DNA of 64,000 nucleotides from Mycobacterium conspicuum (lineage in GTDB: Bacteria; Actinomycetota; Actinomycetes; Mycobacteriales; Mycobacteriaceae): contig NZ_AP022613.1 in assembly GCF_010730195.1 (NCBI RefSeq), positions 3,410,001 to 3,474,000 on the forward strand. Reading direction: 5' to 3'. Shown here piece after piece: positions 1 through 8,366 of the stretch (the stretch's first letter is position 1; every line of letters starts with the position of its first letter). Made by a program: the position numbers and the translations under genes. The notes under the pieces were generated by a model. It was not told the origin of the DNA, did no database searches, and saw only the letters and a program-made list of their open reading frames with translations.

Positions 1-1908
1 ACCGGGGGGGCCGAGCGAGCCGATCGCGCCATCGCCGACGCGTCGCACTTGATGCGCCACCGCGGCCCGGACGAGCCGGACACCTGGTTCGACCCCCGCA
101 AGGACGGCGAGGTGGTATTCGCGTTCAACCGGCTCTCCATCATCGACATCGCGCATTCGCACCAGCCGCTGCGGTGGGGACCGCGCCAAGCCCCCGACCG
201 CTACGTGCTGGTGTTCAACGGCGAGATCTACAACTACCTCGAACTGCGCGAGGAATTGCGCACCCGGCACGGCGCCGTGTTCGCCACCGACGGCGACGGC
301 GAGGCCATCGTCGCCGGCTACCACTACTGGGGCACCGACGTGCTGAAGCGCCTGCGCGGCATGTTCGCGTTCGCGCTGTGGGACACGGCAACCCGCGAAT
401 TGTTCTGCGCCCGTGACCCTTTCGGCATCAAGCCGCTGTTCATGGCGACCGGTGCCGGCGGCACCGCGGTGGCCAGCGAGAAGAAATGCCTGCTGGATCT
501 GGCCGACCTGATCGGGTTCGACACCGGCCTCGACGAGCGCGCGGTGCAGCACTACACCGTGCTGCAATACGTGCCCGAGCCCGAGACGCTGCACCGCGGG
601 GTGCGCCGGCTGGAATCGGGCTGCTACGCCCGCATCCGCCCCGGCGCTGGGCCGGAGATCACCCGGTACTTCGTGCCGCGGTTCGCCGCGGTGCCGATCA
701 CCCCCGACACCGAACGGGCCCGCTACGACGAGATCACCGCCGTTCTCGAGGACTCGGTGGCCAAGCACATGCGCGCCGACGTCACCGTCGGGGCGTTTCT
801 GTCCGGGGGCATCGACTCGACGGCGATCGCGGCGCTGGCCATCCGGCACAACCCACGGCTGATCACGTTCACCACGGGCTTCGAGCGGGAGGGATTCTCC
901 GAGATCGACGTGGCGGTGGCCTCGGCCAAGGCGATCGGCGCCCGCCACATCGCCAAGGTGGTCAGCGCCGACGAGTTCGTCGCCGCGCTGCCCGAAATCG
1001 TCTGGTACCTCGACGAGCCGGTCGCCGACCCGGCGCTGGTGCCGCTGTTCTTCGTCGCGCGCGAGGCGCGCAAGCACGTCAAGGTGGTGCTCTCCGGCGA
1101 GGGCGCCGACGAGCTGTTCGGCGGCTACACGATCTACCGGGAGCCGTTGTCGCTGAGGCCCTTCGACTACCTGCCGCGGCCGCTGCGGCGCTCGATGGGC
1201 AGGTTCTCCAAACCGCTGCCCGACGGCATGCGCGGCAAGAGCCTGCTGCACCGCGGGTCGCTGACCCTCGAGGAGCGCTACTACGGCAATGCCCGCAGCT
1301 TCTCCGACGCGCAGCTGCGCGACGTGCTGGTGGCCTTCCGCGAGGATTGGACCCACACCGACGTCACGGCGCCGCTGTACACCGAGTCGGCCGCCTGGGA
1401 CCCGGTGGCCCGCATGCAACACATCGACCTGTTCACCTGGCTGCGCGGCGACATCCTGGTCAAGGCCGACAAGATGACGATGGCCAACTCGCTGGAGCTG
1501 CGGGTGCCGTTTTTGGACCCCGAGGTGTTCGCGGTGGCGTCGCGGCTTCCGGTGGACGCCAAGATCACCCGAACCACCACCAAGTACGCGCTGCGCCGGG
1601 CGCTGGAGCCCATCGTCCCGCCGCACGTGTTGCACCGGCCCAAGCTCGGGTTCCCGGTCCCGATCCGGCATTGGCTGCGGGCCGGCGAACTGCTGGAGTG
1701 GGCGTACGCGACGGTCGACGCGTCACAGGCGGATCGGCTGATCGACAAGGCCGCGGTGCGGCGGATGCTCGACGAGCACCGCACCGGCGACGCCGATCAC
1801 AGCCGCCGGCTGTGGACGGTGCTGATCTTCATGCTCTGGCACGCGATCTTCGTCGAGCGCTCCGTGGTGCCGCGGATCAGCGAGCCGGTCTACCCGGTCG
1901 AGCTGTAG
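1..1908 (+). CDS. asnB: Asparagine synthase (glutamine-hydrolysing), 5' end outside window
   Basis: Transfers amide nitrogen from glutamine to aspartate with ATP to make asparagine in the cytoplasm. The reading frame is open from base 1, so the start and the catalytic N-terminal Cys of the class II amidotransferase domain lie upstream of the window. Visible are RHRGPDEPD and VFNGEIYNYLELR of the glutaminase domain, then the synthetase ATP-binding motif SGGIDS (about bases 807-824), SGEGADELFGGY (about 1093-1130) and the VKADKMTMANSLELRVPFLD segment (about 1459-1518). Its stop is 10 bases from the end of the convergent adoK. An internal TTG/ATG near base 49 is not a credible start because motif sequence continues upstream. 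Family identity is clear; the orthologue is Rv2201. Confidence 0.95.
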   Translation, partial: TGGAERADRAIADASHLMRHRGPDEPDTWFDPRKDGEVVFAFNRLSIIDIAHSHQPLRWGPRQAPDRYVLVFNGEIYNYLELREELRTRHGAVFATDGDGEAIVAGYHYWGTDVLKRLRGMFAFALWDTATRELFCARDPFGIKPLFMATGAGGTAVASEKKCLLDLADLIGFDTGLDERAVQHYTVLQYVPEPETLHRGVRRLESGCYARIRPGAGPEITRYFVPRFAAVPITPDTERARYDEITAVLEDSVAKHMRADVTVGAFLSGGIDSTAIAALAIRHNPRLITFTTGFEREGFSEIDVAVASAKAIGARHIAKVVSADEFVAALPEIVWYLDEPVADPALVPLFFVAREARKHVKVVLSGEGADELFGGYTIYREPLSLRPFDYLPRPLRRSMGRFSKPLPDGMRGKSLLHRGSLTLEERYYGNARSFSDAQLRDVLVAFREDWTHTDVTAPLYTESAAWDPVARMQHIDLFTWLRGDILVKADKMTMANSLELRVPFLDPEVFAVASRLPVDAKITRTTTKYALRRALEPIVPPHVLHRPKLGFPVPIRHWLRAGELLEWAYATVDASQADRLIDKAAVRRMLDEHRTGDADHSRRLWTVLIFMLWHAIFVERSVVPRISEPVYPVEL

Positions 1909-1918
1909 GTCTGGCGAA

Positions 1919-2893
1919 TTAGGCGAGCACCGCGGCGATCTCGGCGGCGGCGTCGTCGCCGTAGGCACCGGCCAGGCGGGTCTTGGCGACCTCGTGGTCC
2001 CACGTCCACTCCTGCGTACCGGTCGACTCCAGCACCAGCACCGCGACCAGCGAACCCAGCTGCGCCGACCGCTCCAGGCTCAGCCCGGCGCTGCGCCCGG
2101 TCAAAAACCCGGCCCGAAACGCGTCGCCGACGCCGGTGGGGTCGGTCTGGCTGTTCTCGGGCACCACGTCGACGTGGGTGGTGGTGCCGTCGCGCTCCAC
2201 GATGTCCACGCCCTTGGCGCCCAGCGTCGTCACCCGCAGGTCGACCTTGCCCAGCACGTCCGCCTCCGACCAGCCGGTCTTGGACAGCAACAGCTCCCAC
2301 TCGTAGTCGTTGGTGAACAGGTACGTCGCACCGTCGATCAGCTTGTTGATCTCGTCGCCGGACAACCGGGGCAGCTGCTGGGACGGGTCGGCGGCGAACG
2401 CCAGCCCGAGCTCGCGGCACTCGTCGGTGTGCACCACCATGGCGTCGGGGTCGTTGGCGCCGATGATGACCAGCTCCGGCTTGCCGACCGAGTTCACCAC
2501 GTCGGCGAGCTTGATGTTGCGGGCCTCCGACATGGCGCCGGGATAGAACGACGCGATCTGGGCCATGTCCAGGTCGGTGGTGCAGACGAAGCGCGCGGTG
2601 TGCGCGGTCTCGGAGATCAGCACGCCGTCGCAGTTGACGCCGTGGCTCTGCAACCATTCGCGGTACTCGCCGAAGTCGTCGCCGGCCGCACCGACCAGCG
2701 CCACGTCGCCGCCCAGCACACCGATGGCGAACGCGATGTTGCCCGCCACACCGCCGCGGTGAATCACCAGGTCGTCGACCAAGAAGCTGAGCGACACCTT
2801 CTGCAGGTGATCGGCCAACAGGTGCTCGGAGAATCGGCCGGGAAAGCGCATCAGATTGTCCGTCGCAATCGAACCGGTCACCGCGATTGTCAC
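1919..2893 (-). CDS. adoK: Adenosine kinase (PfkB/ribokinase family)
   Basis: A 324-residue PfkB-family sugar kinase matching mycobacterial adenosine kinase (Rv2202c), which phosphorylates adenosine to AMP for purine salvage. The family shows the glycine pair in HRGGVAGNIA near residue 46 and the C-terminal signature DPTGVGDAFRAG, with Asp as catalytic base and the anion hole. The start is GTG, preceded by AAGGAAGGG. It points away from the neighbouring secreted/membrane gene and converges on asnB. Mycobacterial adenosine kinase is more like fructokinase and ribokinase than like eukaryotic adenosine kinases, so a generic automatic call might be carbohydrate kinase. Confidence 0.92.
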   Translation of the reverse strand: MTIAVTGSIATDNLMRFPGRFSEHLLADHLQKVSLSFLVDDLVIHRGGVAGNIAFAIGVLGGDVALVGAAGDDFGEYREWLQSHGVNCDGVLISETAHTARFVCTTDLDMAQIASFYPGAMSEARNIKLADVVNSVGKPELVIIGANDPDAMVVHTDECRELGLAFAADPSQQLPRLSGDEINKLIDGATYLFTNDYEWELLLSKTGWSEADVLGKVDLRVTTLGAKGVDIVERDGTTTHVDVVPENSQTDPTGVGDAFRAGFLTGRSAGLSLERSAQLGSLVAVLVLESTGTQEWTWDHEVAKTRLAGAYGDDAAAEIAAVLA

Positions 2894-2925
2894 GAAATTT
2901 TCACCCTTCCTTCGTTAGCCCGCCT

Positions 2926-2931
2926 AGCTTA
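2926..2931 (-). promoter_or_regulatory. Candidate -10 box of adoK
   Basis: On the minus strand TAAGCT fits the mycobacterial TANNNT -10 consensus and lies 32 bases upstream of the adoK GTG, leaving room for a short leader with the AAGGAAGGG ribosome site. No clear -35 was sought, since mycobacterial promoters often lack one. Inference from sequence only. Confidence 0.4.
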
Positions 2932-2985
2932 CCCACGGAAATCGGGTCGCGGCGGCTGCCCCCGATGCGCGGCCGCCCGGTGCGC

Positions 2986-2991
2986 TAGCCT
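2986..2991 (+). promoter_or_regulatory. Candidate -10 box of the membrane-protein gene at 3062
   Basis: TAGCCT matches TANNNT and lies about 70 bases upstream of the ATG at 3062. A predicted start of transcription near 2998 would leave a leader of about 60 bases containing the GTAGGAGA ribosome site. Motif match only. Confidence 0.35.
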
Positions 2992-3061
2992 GCCAACAGA
3001 ATCACTGGGGTGGGCAGCACCGCAGACTTTGCCCCGTACACCAACGTAGGAGAACCCACGG

Positions 3062-3652
3062 ATGGCCGGTCCGCACCCGCCGAATCCTACTGTCGGCGGC
3101 GGCGGACCGCCGCCTCAGCCCGCCCCGTTGGAGTATCCGGGCAACTACGTCGCGCACCCCAGGCCGCGGCGCAGGCGGCTGATCATCGGCGTTCTGGTGG
3201 CCGTCGCGCTGATGGCCGCGACAACCGTGGCCATCGTGTACGGGGTGCGCACCAACGGGGCCAACACCACCGGCACGTTCTCCGAGGGCCCGGTCAAGAC
3301 GTCGATTCAGCAATACCTGGATGCGCTCGCGCACCACGACGTCGACACCATCGAGCGCAACGCCCTTTGCGGCCTCTACGATGGCGTCCGCGACCGGCGC
3401 TCCGATCAGGCCCTGGCCAAACTGAGCAGCGACGCGTTTCGCAAGCAGTTCTCCGAGGTCCAGGTGACCGCGATCGACAAGATCGTGTACCTGTCGCAGG
3501 ACCAGGCTCAGGCGCTGTTCACGATGAAGGTGTCACCGGTCGCCGGCGGCCCGATGCGCGGGCAGGTGCAGGGCATCGCGCAGCTGTTGCTGCAGCGCAA
3601 CCAGATCTTGGTGTGCTCGTATGTGCTGCGGACCGCGAATTCGGTCAGTTAA
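3062..3652 (+). CDS. Conserved membrane-anchored protein (Rv2203-like)
   Basis: A 196-residue protein with a Pro/Gly-rich cytoplasmic N-terminus (residues 1-38), a basic stretch RPRRRR, one membrane helix (about 40-62) and a soluble extracytoplasmic domain. The outer part has the look of the mycobacterial single-pass proteins with an NTF2/SnoaL-like fold seen in Mce-associated and Rv2203-type families: a repeated helix (TSIQQYLDALAHHD), two Cys and a final beta-rich portion. The ATG has a good AGGAG site 9 bases upstream. The stop overlaps the end of convergent erpA by 8 bases. Function is unknown; orthologous to Rv2203 by position and composition. Confidence 0.8.
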   Translation: MAGPHPPNPTVGGGGPPPQPAPLEYPGNYVAHPRPRRRRLIIGVLVAVALMAATTVAIVYGVRTNGANTTGTFSEGPVKTSIQQYLDALAHHDVDTIERNALCGLYDGVRDRRSDQALAKLSSDAFRKQFSEVQVTAIDKIVYLSQDQAQALFTMKVSPVAGGPMRGQVQGIAQLLLQRNQILVCSYVLRTANSVS

Positions 3653-4001
3653 ACGAGTCGCCGCAGGCGCACGAACCGGTGGCGTTGGGGTTGTCGATGG
3701 TGAAACCCTGCTTCTCGATGGTGTCCACGAAGTCGATCGACGCGCCTTCGACGTACGGCGCGCTCATCCGGTCCACCGTCAGGGTCACCCCGCCAAAGTC
3801 CGCGGTCAGGTCCCCGTCCAGCGTGCGGTCGTCGAAGAAGAGGTTGTAGCGCAACCCGGCACACCCGCCCGGCTGAACCGCGATCCGCAGCGCCAGGTCG
3901 TCGCGTCCCTCCTGGTCCAGCAGGGACTTCGCCTTGGTGGCGGCGGCGTCGGTCAAGATCACGCCATGCGTCTTGGCGCTCGACTCGTTTTGCACCGTCA
4001 T
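3645..4001 (-). CDS. erpA: Iron-sulfur cluster insertion protein ErpA (HesB/IscA family)
   Basis: An A-type carrier that delivers Fe-S clusters to apoproteins. At 118 residues it has the usual family length. The three cluster-ligand cysteines are present: one in GGCAGLRY (about residue 48) and the C-terminal CAC pair in SCACGDSF. Start ATG is preceded by TAGGAG. The orthologue is Rv2204c. It stands alone on the minus strand, tail to tail with the membrane-protein gene, and glycerate kinase lies upstream in the same direction about 60 bases away, so co-transcription is possible. Identity is well supported; essentiality is known only for E. coli-type homologues. Confidence 0.93.
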   Translation of the reverse strand: MTVQNESSAKTHGVILTDAAATKAKSLLDQEGRDDLALRIAVQPGGCAGLRYNLFFDDRTLDGDLTADFGGVTLTVDRMSAPYVEGASIDFVDTIEKQGFTIDNPNATGSCACGDSFN

Positions 4002-4060
4002 TGCTCAACTCCTACATGCGTCACTCGGTGTACCCGGCAGCCCGGGAAAAGTCCACTCCC

Positions 4061-5137
4061 CTAACGGTACCCTGCAGCGCCGCTATTCCCGAGTCGCTCG
4101 GCCACAACCGACGCCAGACCCATCAGCTGATTGGCCGCGTCGGCCTGCGCCAACCGCACCGAACCGGCGTATTCCGCGATCGACAGGGCGGCCATGATGC
4201 CCGCCAATCGCGACGCGGACTTGTCCAGGGAAACCTGCCCGGCCAGGACCACCACCGGGATCCCCAGCGGACGCGCCGCGTCGGCCAGCGAACCGACCAC
4301 CTTGCCGTGCAGCGACTGCTCGTCGAATTGGCCCTCACCGGTGACGATCAGCTCCGCGACGGCAAGGTTCTCGGCCAGGTGGGTGCGTTCGGCGATGATC
4401 GCCGCACCGGATTCGCAGCGGCCGCCCAGCGCGAACAGCGCGGCGCCGATACCGCCGGCGGCGCCCGCGCCCGGCTCGCCGCTGACGTCGCGTCCGGCCG
4501 CGTCTTCGAGTTCGAGCGCCCACGCCTCGAGGCGGACCTCGAGTGCGGCGACGGCCGGCGTGTCGGCGCCCTTCTGCGGTGCGAAAACCCGGGCCGCACC
4601 CCAGGGGCCCAGTAGCGGATATTCGACGTCGGAGGCGGCGATCAGCTCGACTCTGGCCAGCTGTTCGCGGGCGGCCTCCAGGCCGCCGAGCTCGTCGACC
4701 ATTCCCCGGCCGCCGTCGGTGCACGCACTGCCTCCCAGGCCGACCACGATCCGGCGCGCGCCGGCCCGCAGCGCCTCGGCGATGAGCTGCCCGACTCCCC
4801 TGCTGCTGGCCGCCAGCGCGGTTTCCGGCGTGGGCGGCCCCTCGAGCAGGGCCAGGCCGCACGCCTGGGCGCACTCCAGGTAGGCGGTTTTCGACCCGCC
4901 ATCGAACACCCACGCGGCCTCCACCGGAGTGCCCAGCGGGCCGGACACCCGCAGGCGGCGCGTCTCGCCCAGCTGGGCGGCCAGCACCTCGATGAAGCCC
5001 GGGCCGCCGTCGGACTGGGGGGCGATCATGAACCGATCGCCCGGACGTGACCGCGTCCAGCCCGTCGCTATCGCGGCGGCCGCCTCGGTGGCCGACAGGC
5101 TGTCGCCGAAGCTGTCCGGGGCGACCAGCACCAGCAT
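4061..5137 (-). CDS. Glycerate kinase (GckA/TtuD type)
   Basis: Phosphorylates D-glycerate to phosphoglycerate, feeding glyoxylate and serine breakdown into glycolysis. The family's opening segment is seen as MLVLVAPDSFGDSLSATEAA, so I place the start at the ATG at 5137 (358 residues). An upstream in-frame GTG at 5221 would add 28 residues with no family similarity. Further family blocks are GLGGSACTDGGRGM in the centre and VTGEGQFDEQSLHGK followed by PVVVLAGQV towards the end. Neither start has a strong ribosome site. It is the counterpart of Rv2205c. Confidence 0.88.
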   Translation of the reverse strand: MLVLVAPDSFGDSLSATEAAAAIATGWTRSRPGDRFMIAPQSDGGPGFIEVLAAQLGETRRLRVSGPLGTPVEAAWVFDGGSKTAYLECAQACGLALLEGPPTPETALAASSRGVGQLIAEALRAGARRIVVGLGGSACTDGGRGMVDELGGLEAAREQLARVELIAASDVEYPLLGPWGAARVFAPQKGADTPAVAALEVRLEAWALELEDAAGRDVSGEPGAGAAGGIGAALFALGGRCESGAAIIAERTHLAENLAVAELIVTGEGQFDEQSLHGKVVGSLADAARPLGIPVVVLAGQVSLDKSASRLAGIMAALSIAEYAGSVRLAQADAANQLMGLASVVAERLGNSGAAGYR

Positions 5138-5349
5138 CGACGGCAGTTGGAGACGGCCCGGCGCGAGGCCTCCAAGGCCTTTGTCGGCCTCATCCGAGAC
5201 CTTAGAGCCGTCGTCGTTCACAGGCAGCCATTCATCAAACGTAAGCGTAGGGCCGGGGGGCTCACTGGAGCATGCACGGTCGGGGCGCCTTCTGAGGACC
5301 TTTCACACACCATTCCGAGCCGGGTTATCCGCAAAGTAACCTGGCGTCT

Positions 5350-6030
5350 GTGAAGCTGTTGGGCCGCAAGAAGGGTCATGACGAAGACGCCGGGGCACCG
5401 GTGACGCTCCAGGAGGCGCCGACCGATTCGGCGCCGACGCGCGGTTCCCGCAAGACCAGCCCCAAGGGCCGGCCCACGCCCAAGCGCGACGACGCGGCCC
5501 GCCGCGGCGCGAAAAAAGGCCCGATTGCACCCGCCCCCCGGACCGCCTCGGAGGCCCGCGCCCGCCGCAAGACGCTCGCCGGTCCGAAGCTCAGCCGCGA
5601 AGAGCGCCGGGACCAACGGGTTGCCAACCGTGCGCGGATGACCGATCGGCGCAATCGGATGATGGCCGGCGAAGAGGGTTACCTGCTGCCGCGCGATCAG
5701 GGCCCGATCCGCCGCTACATCCGCGATGTGGTCGACGCCCGCCGCAATCTGCTCGGCCTGTTCATGCCGTCGGCGCTGTTTTTGCTGTTCGTCTCGATGG
5801 GTGTGCCCCAGCTGCAGCTGTACATGTCGCCGGTGATGCTGGGTCTGATGGTCGTGATGGGTGTCGACGCGTTTCTGTTGGGCCGCAAGGTCAACAAGCT
5901 GGTCGACGCGAAGTTTCCGAGCAACACCGAAAGCCATTGGAAGCTAGGCATGTACGCCGCGGGCCGGGCTTCGCAAATGCGCCGCATGCGTGCGCCGCGG
6001 CCCCAGGTCCAGCGCGGCGCCAAAGTCTGA
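5350..6030 (+). CDS. DUF3043 membrane protein (Rv2206-like)
   Basis: A 226-residue protein of the actinobacterial DUF3043 family. The first 110 residues are highly basic and disordered (runs of KRDDAARRG type, RRKTL). After YIRDVVDARRNLLG (about residue 125) come two hydrophobic helices (about 136-152 and 158-175), and a basic C-terminus follows. The start is GTG at 5350. The gene precedes cobU by 5 bases and probably shares a transcript with the cobalamin genes, although nothing known connects DUF3043 to cobalamin. Cellular role unknown; a positively charged membrane-associated protein that may bind nucleic acid or acidic partners is only a guess. Confidence 0.85.
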   Translation: MKLLGRKKGHDEDAGAPVTLQEAPTDSAPTRGSRKTSPKGRPTPKRDDAARRGAKKGPIAPAPRTASEARARRKTLAGPKLSREERRDQRVANRARMTDRRNRMMAGEEGYLLPRDQGPIRRYIRDVVDARRNLLGLFMPSALFLLFVSMGVPQLQLYMSPVMLGLMVVMGVDAFLLGRKVNKLVDAKFPSNTESHWKLGMYAAGRASQMRRMRAPRPQVQRGAKV

Positions 6031-6035
6031 CTTTC

Positions 6036-6584
6036 GTGCGCACCCTGGTGCTCGGCGGGATCCGGTCGGGTAAGTCGCGATGGGCCGAGGACGCCATCAC
6101 CGCGTCGCTGGATCCCGATCAGCCGGTGCGATACCTGGCCCCGGGTGTGGCCGGGACCGACGACGCCGCGTGGGCACGCCGGATCGCCGAGCACCGCGAT
6201 CGCCGGCCCGCGCACTGGTCCACCGTCGAAACCTGTGAAATTGCAACACAATTGCGAGCCTCGCCGGATACGCCGACGCTCGTCGACGACCTCGGCGTCT
6301 GGCTGACCGGCCTGCTCGACCGCCACCACGGCTGGGACGGCGCAGCGGTGCCGGCCGCCGTCCGGTGTGAGATCGAAGACACGCTCGCCGCCGTCGCCGC
6401 GTTCGCCTCGGCGCTGGTGGTGGTCAGCCCCGAGGTCGGGTTGACCGTGGTGCCGTCCACCGCCTCCGGCCGCCGGTTCGCCGACGAACTGGGCGCCCTC
6501 AACCAGAAGCTCGCGGCGGTGTGCGACCGCGTGGTGCTGGTGGTGGCCGGGCAGGCGGTCCCGATCAAACCGTCGGGACTCTGA
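6036..6584 (+). CDS. cobU: Adenosylcobinamide kinase / adenosylcobinamide-phosphate guanylyltransferase
   Basis: Bifunctional enzyme that phosphorylates adenosylcobinamide and adds GMP, the first step of nucleotide-loop assembly. The P-loop GGIRSGKSRWAED stands at the very N-terminus, and VDDLGVWLTGLL, VVSPEVGLTVVP and FADELGALNQ are family blocks. I set the start at GTG 6036 (182 residues) because the P-loop then begins at residue 6, as in other CobU proteins; a longer reading would add unrelated sequence out of the DUF3043 gene. The stop TGA overlaps the cobT ATG by one base, so the two are translationally coupled. In M. tuberculosis cobU is, from memory, elsewhere (Rv0254c). Confidence 0.93.
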   Translation: MRTLVLGGIRSGKSRWAEDAITASLDPDQPVRYLAPGVAGTDDAAWARRIAEHRDRRPAHWSTVETCEIATQLRASPDTPTLVDDLGVWLTGLLDRHHGWDGAAVPAAVRCEIEDTLAAVAAFASALVVVSPEVGLTVVPSTASGRRFADELGALNQKLAAVCDRVVLVVAGQAVPIKPSGL

Positions 6585-7633
6585 TGGAGTTCGCGCCCGT
6601 CCCGCCGCCCAATGCGGAAGCCGCCGCCGCCGCGCGCGCCCGCCAGAACACCCTGACCAAGCCGCGCGGCGCGCTGGGCCGCCTCGAGGATCTCTCGGTC
6701 TGGGTGTCGTCGTGCCAGGGACAGTGCCCACCGCGCCAGTTCGAGCGCGCCCGGGTGGTGGTGTTCGCCGGGGACCACGGCGTCGCGCGCGCCGGGGTGT
6801 CGGCGTACCCGCCGGAAGTCACGGCCCAGATGGTCGCCAACATCGACGCCGGCGGGGCGGCGATCAACGCGCTGGCCGGCGTCGCCGGCGCGACGGTGCG
6901 CATCGCGGATCTGGCGGTGGATGCCGAGCCGTTGTCGCCGCGGATCGCCGCGCACAAGGTGCGGCGCGGCAGCGGCGACATCGCCGTGGCGGACGCGTTG
7001 ACCGACGACGAGACCACCGCCGCGATCGCGGCCGGGCGGCAGATCGCCGACGAGGAGGTCGACGGTGGCGCCGACCTGCTCATCGCCGGCGACATCGGGA
7101 TCGGAAACACCACGCCCGCAGCGGTTTTGGTGGCGGCGATGACGAACGCCGAGCCGGTCGCGGTGGTCGGCTTCGGCACCGGGATCGACGACGCGGGCTG
7201 GGCCCGCAAGACCGCCGCCGTGCGCGACGCCCTGTACCGGACCCGGCTGGTGTTGCCCGACCCGGTCGGCGTGCTGCGCTGCGGCGGCGGCGCGGATCTG
7301 GCCGCGATGGCGGGCTTCTGCGCGCAGGCCGCGGTGCGGCGCACCCCGCTGATCCTCGACGGCATGGCGGTGACGGCGGCCGCGCTAGTCGCCGAACGGC
7401 TGGCGCCCGGCGCGCGGCAGTGGTGGCAGGCCGGGCACAAATCCACCGAGCCCGGTCACGCGCTGGCCCTGGCGGAGCTGGGCCTGGACCCGATTGTCGA
7501 TCTGCGCATGGCGCTGGGCGAGGGCACCGGCGCCGCGGTGGCGCTGCCGCTGCTGCGCGCCGCGGTGGCCGCGTTGTCCTCGATGGCCACCTTCACCGAG
7601 GCCGGGGTATCCGACCGGCCAGCCTCGTCGTGA
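6584..7633 (+). CDS. cobT: Nicotinate-nucleotide--dimethylbenzimidazole phosphoribosyltransferase
   Basis: Makes alpha-ribazole 5'-phosphate from dimethylbenzimidazole and nicotinate mononucleotide for the lower ligand of cobalamin. The 349 residues show VFAGDHGVARAGVSAYP (about residue 60), LLIAGDIGIGNTTPAA (about 167) and near the C-terminus GEGTGAAVALPLL, which carries the catalytic Glu. Start ATG 6584 overlaps the cobU stop in the sequence TGATG. The gene ends in a second TGATG that starts cobS, so cobU, cobT and cobS form one coupled unit. Counterpart of Rv2207. Confidence 0.95.
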   Translation: MEFAPVPPPNAEAAAAARARQNTLTKPRGALGRLEDLSVWVSSCQGQCPPRQFERARVVVFAGDHGVARAGVSAYPPEVTAQMVANIDAGGAAINALAGVAGATVRIADLAVDAEPLSPRIAAHKVRRGSGDIAVADALTDDETTAAIAAGRQIADEEVDGGADLLIAGDIGIGNTTPAAVLVAAMTNAEPVAVVGFGTGIDDAGWARKTAAVRDALYRTRLVLPDPVGVLRCGGGADLAAMAGFCAQAAVRRTPLILDGMAVTAAALVAERLAPGARQWWQAGHKSTEPGHALALAELGLDPIVDLRMALGEGTGAAVALPLLRAAVAALSSMATFTEAGVSDRPASS

Positions 7634-8355
7634 TGCGTTCGCTGGCAACGGCTTTCGCGTTCGCGACGGTCGTTCCCGTGCCCGGGGGCGCCGCCATGGG
7701 CCGTGGCGCCATGACCGCGCTGCCGGTGGTCGGCGCCGCGCTGGGCGCGCTGGCGGCGGCCGTCGCGTGGGCCGGGGCGCACGCGTTCGGGGCGGGGAAC
7801 CCGCTGAACGGACTGCTCGCCGTGACGGCCCTGCTGCTCGTCACCCGCGGCCTGCACATCGACGGCGTCGCCGACACCGCCGACGGGCTGGGCTGCTACG
7901 GGCCGCCGCAGCGGGCGCTGGCGGTGATGCGCGACGGGTCCAGCGGGCCGTTCGGGGTGGCGGCGGTGGTGCTGACGGTCGTGCTGCAGGGGCTGGCCTT
8001 CTCGCGGCTTCAGGTGTCGGGGATCGTCATCACCGTCGTCGCAGGCCGGGTGGCCGCCGTGCTGGCGTGCCGCCGGTCCGTGCCGGCCGCCGACGGCAGC
8101 GCGCTGGGCGTGCGAGTCGCCGGCACCCAGCCCTGGCCGGTGGTGGCGGGCTGGCTGGCGGTGCTGTTCGGGGTTGCCCTGGTGGCCGGCCCGCGGCCGT
8201 GGCAGGGGCCGGTCGCGGTGCTGGTGGCGCTGGGCTGCGCCGCGGTCCTGATGGCGCACTGCGTGCGCCGGTTCGGCGGCATCACCGGCGACGTGCTGGG
8301 CGCCGCCATCGAGCTGACGACGACGGTCGGCGCCCTGGTGCTGGCGGGGTTCTAG
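7633..8355 (+). CDS. cobS: Adenosylcobinamide-GDP ribazoletransferase (cobalamin synthase)
   Basis: Integral membrane enzyme joining adenosylcobinamide-GDP and alpha-ribazole to give adenosylcobalamin (phosphate). 240 residues, with strongly hydrophobic segments throughout and the family signature TRGLHIDGVADTADGLGCYG near residue 73, followed by MRDGSSGPFG. A late HCVRRFGGITGDVLGAA matches the conserved GGxTGDxLGA block. ATG at 7633 lies inside TGATG with the cobT stop. Converges with ilvE, the stops being 11 bases apart. Counterpart of Rv2208. Confidence 0.94.
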   Translation: MRSLATAFAFATVVPVPGGAAMGRGAMTALPVVGAALGALAAAVAWAGAHAFGAGNPLNGLLAVTALLLVTRGLHIDGVADTADGLGCYGPPQRALAVMRDGSSGPFGVAAVVLTVVLQGLAFSRLQVSGIVITVVAGRVAAVLACRRSVPAADGSALGVRVAGTQPWPVVAGWLAVLFGVALVAGPRPWQGPVAVLVALGCAAVLMAHCVRRFGGITGDVLGAAIELTTTVGALVLAGF

Positions 8356-8366
8356 GCGGGCCTTCC

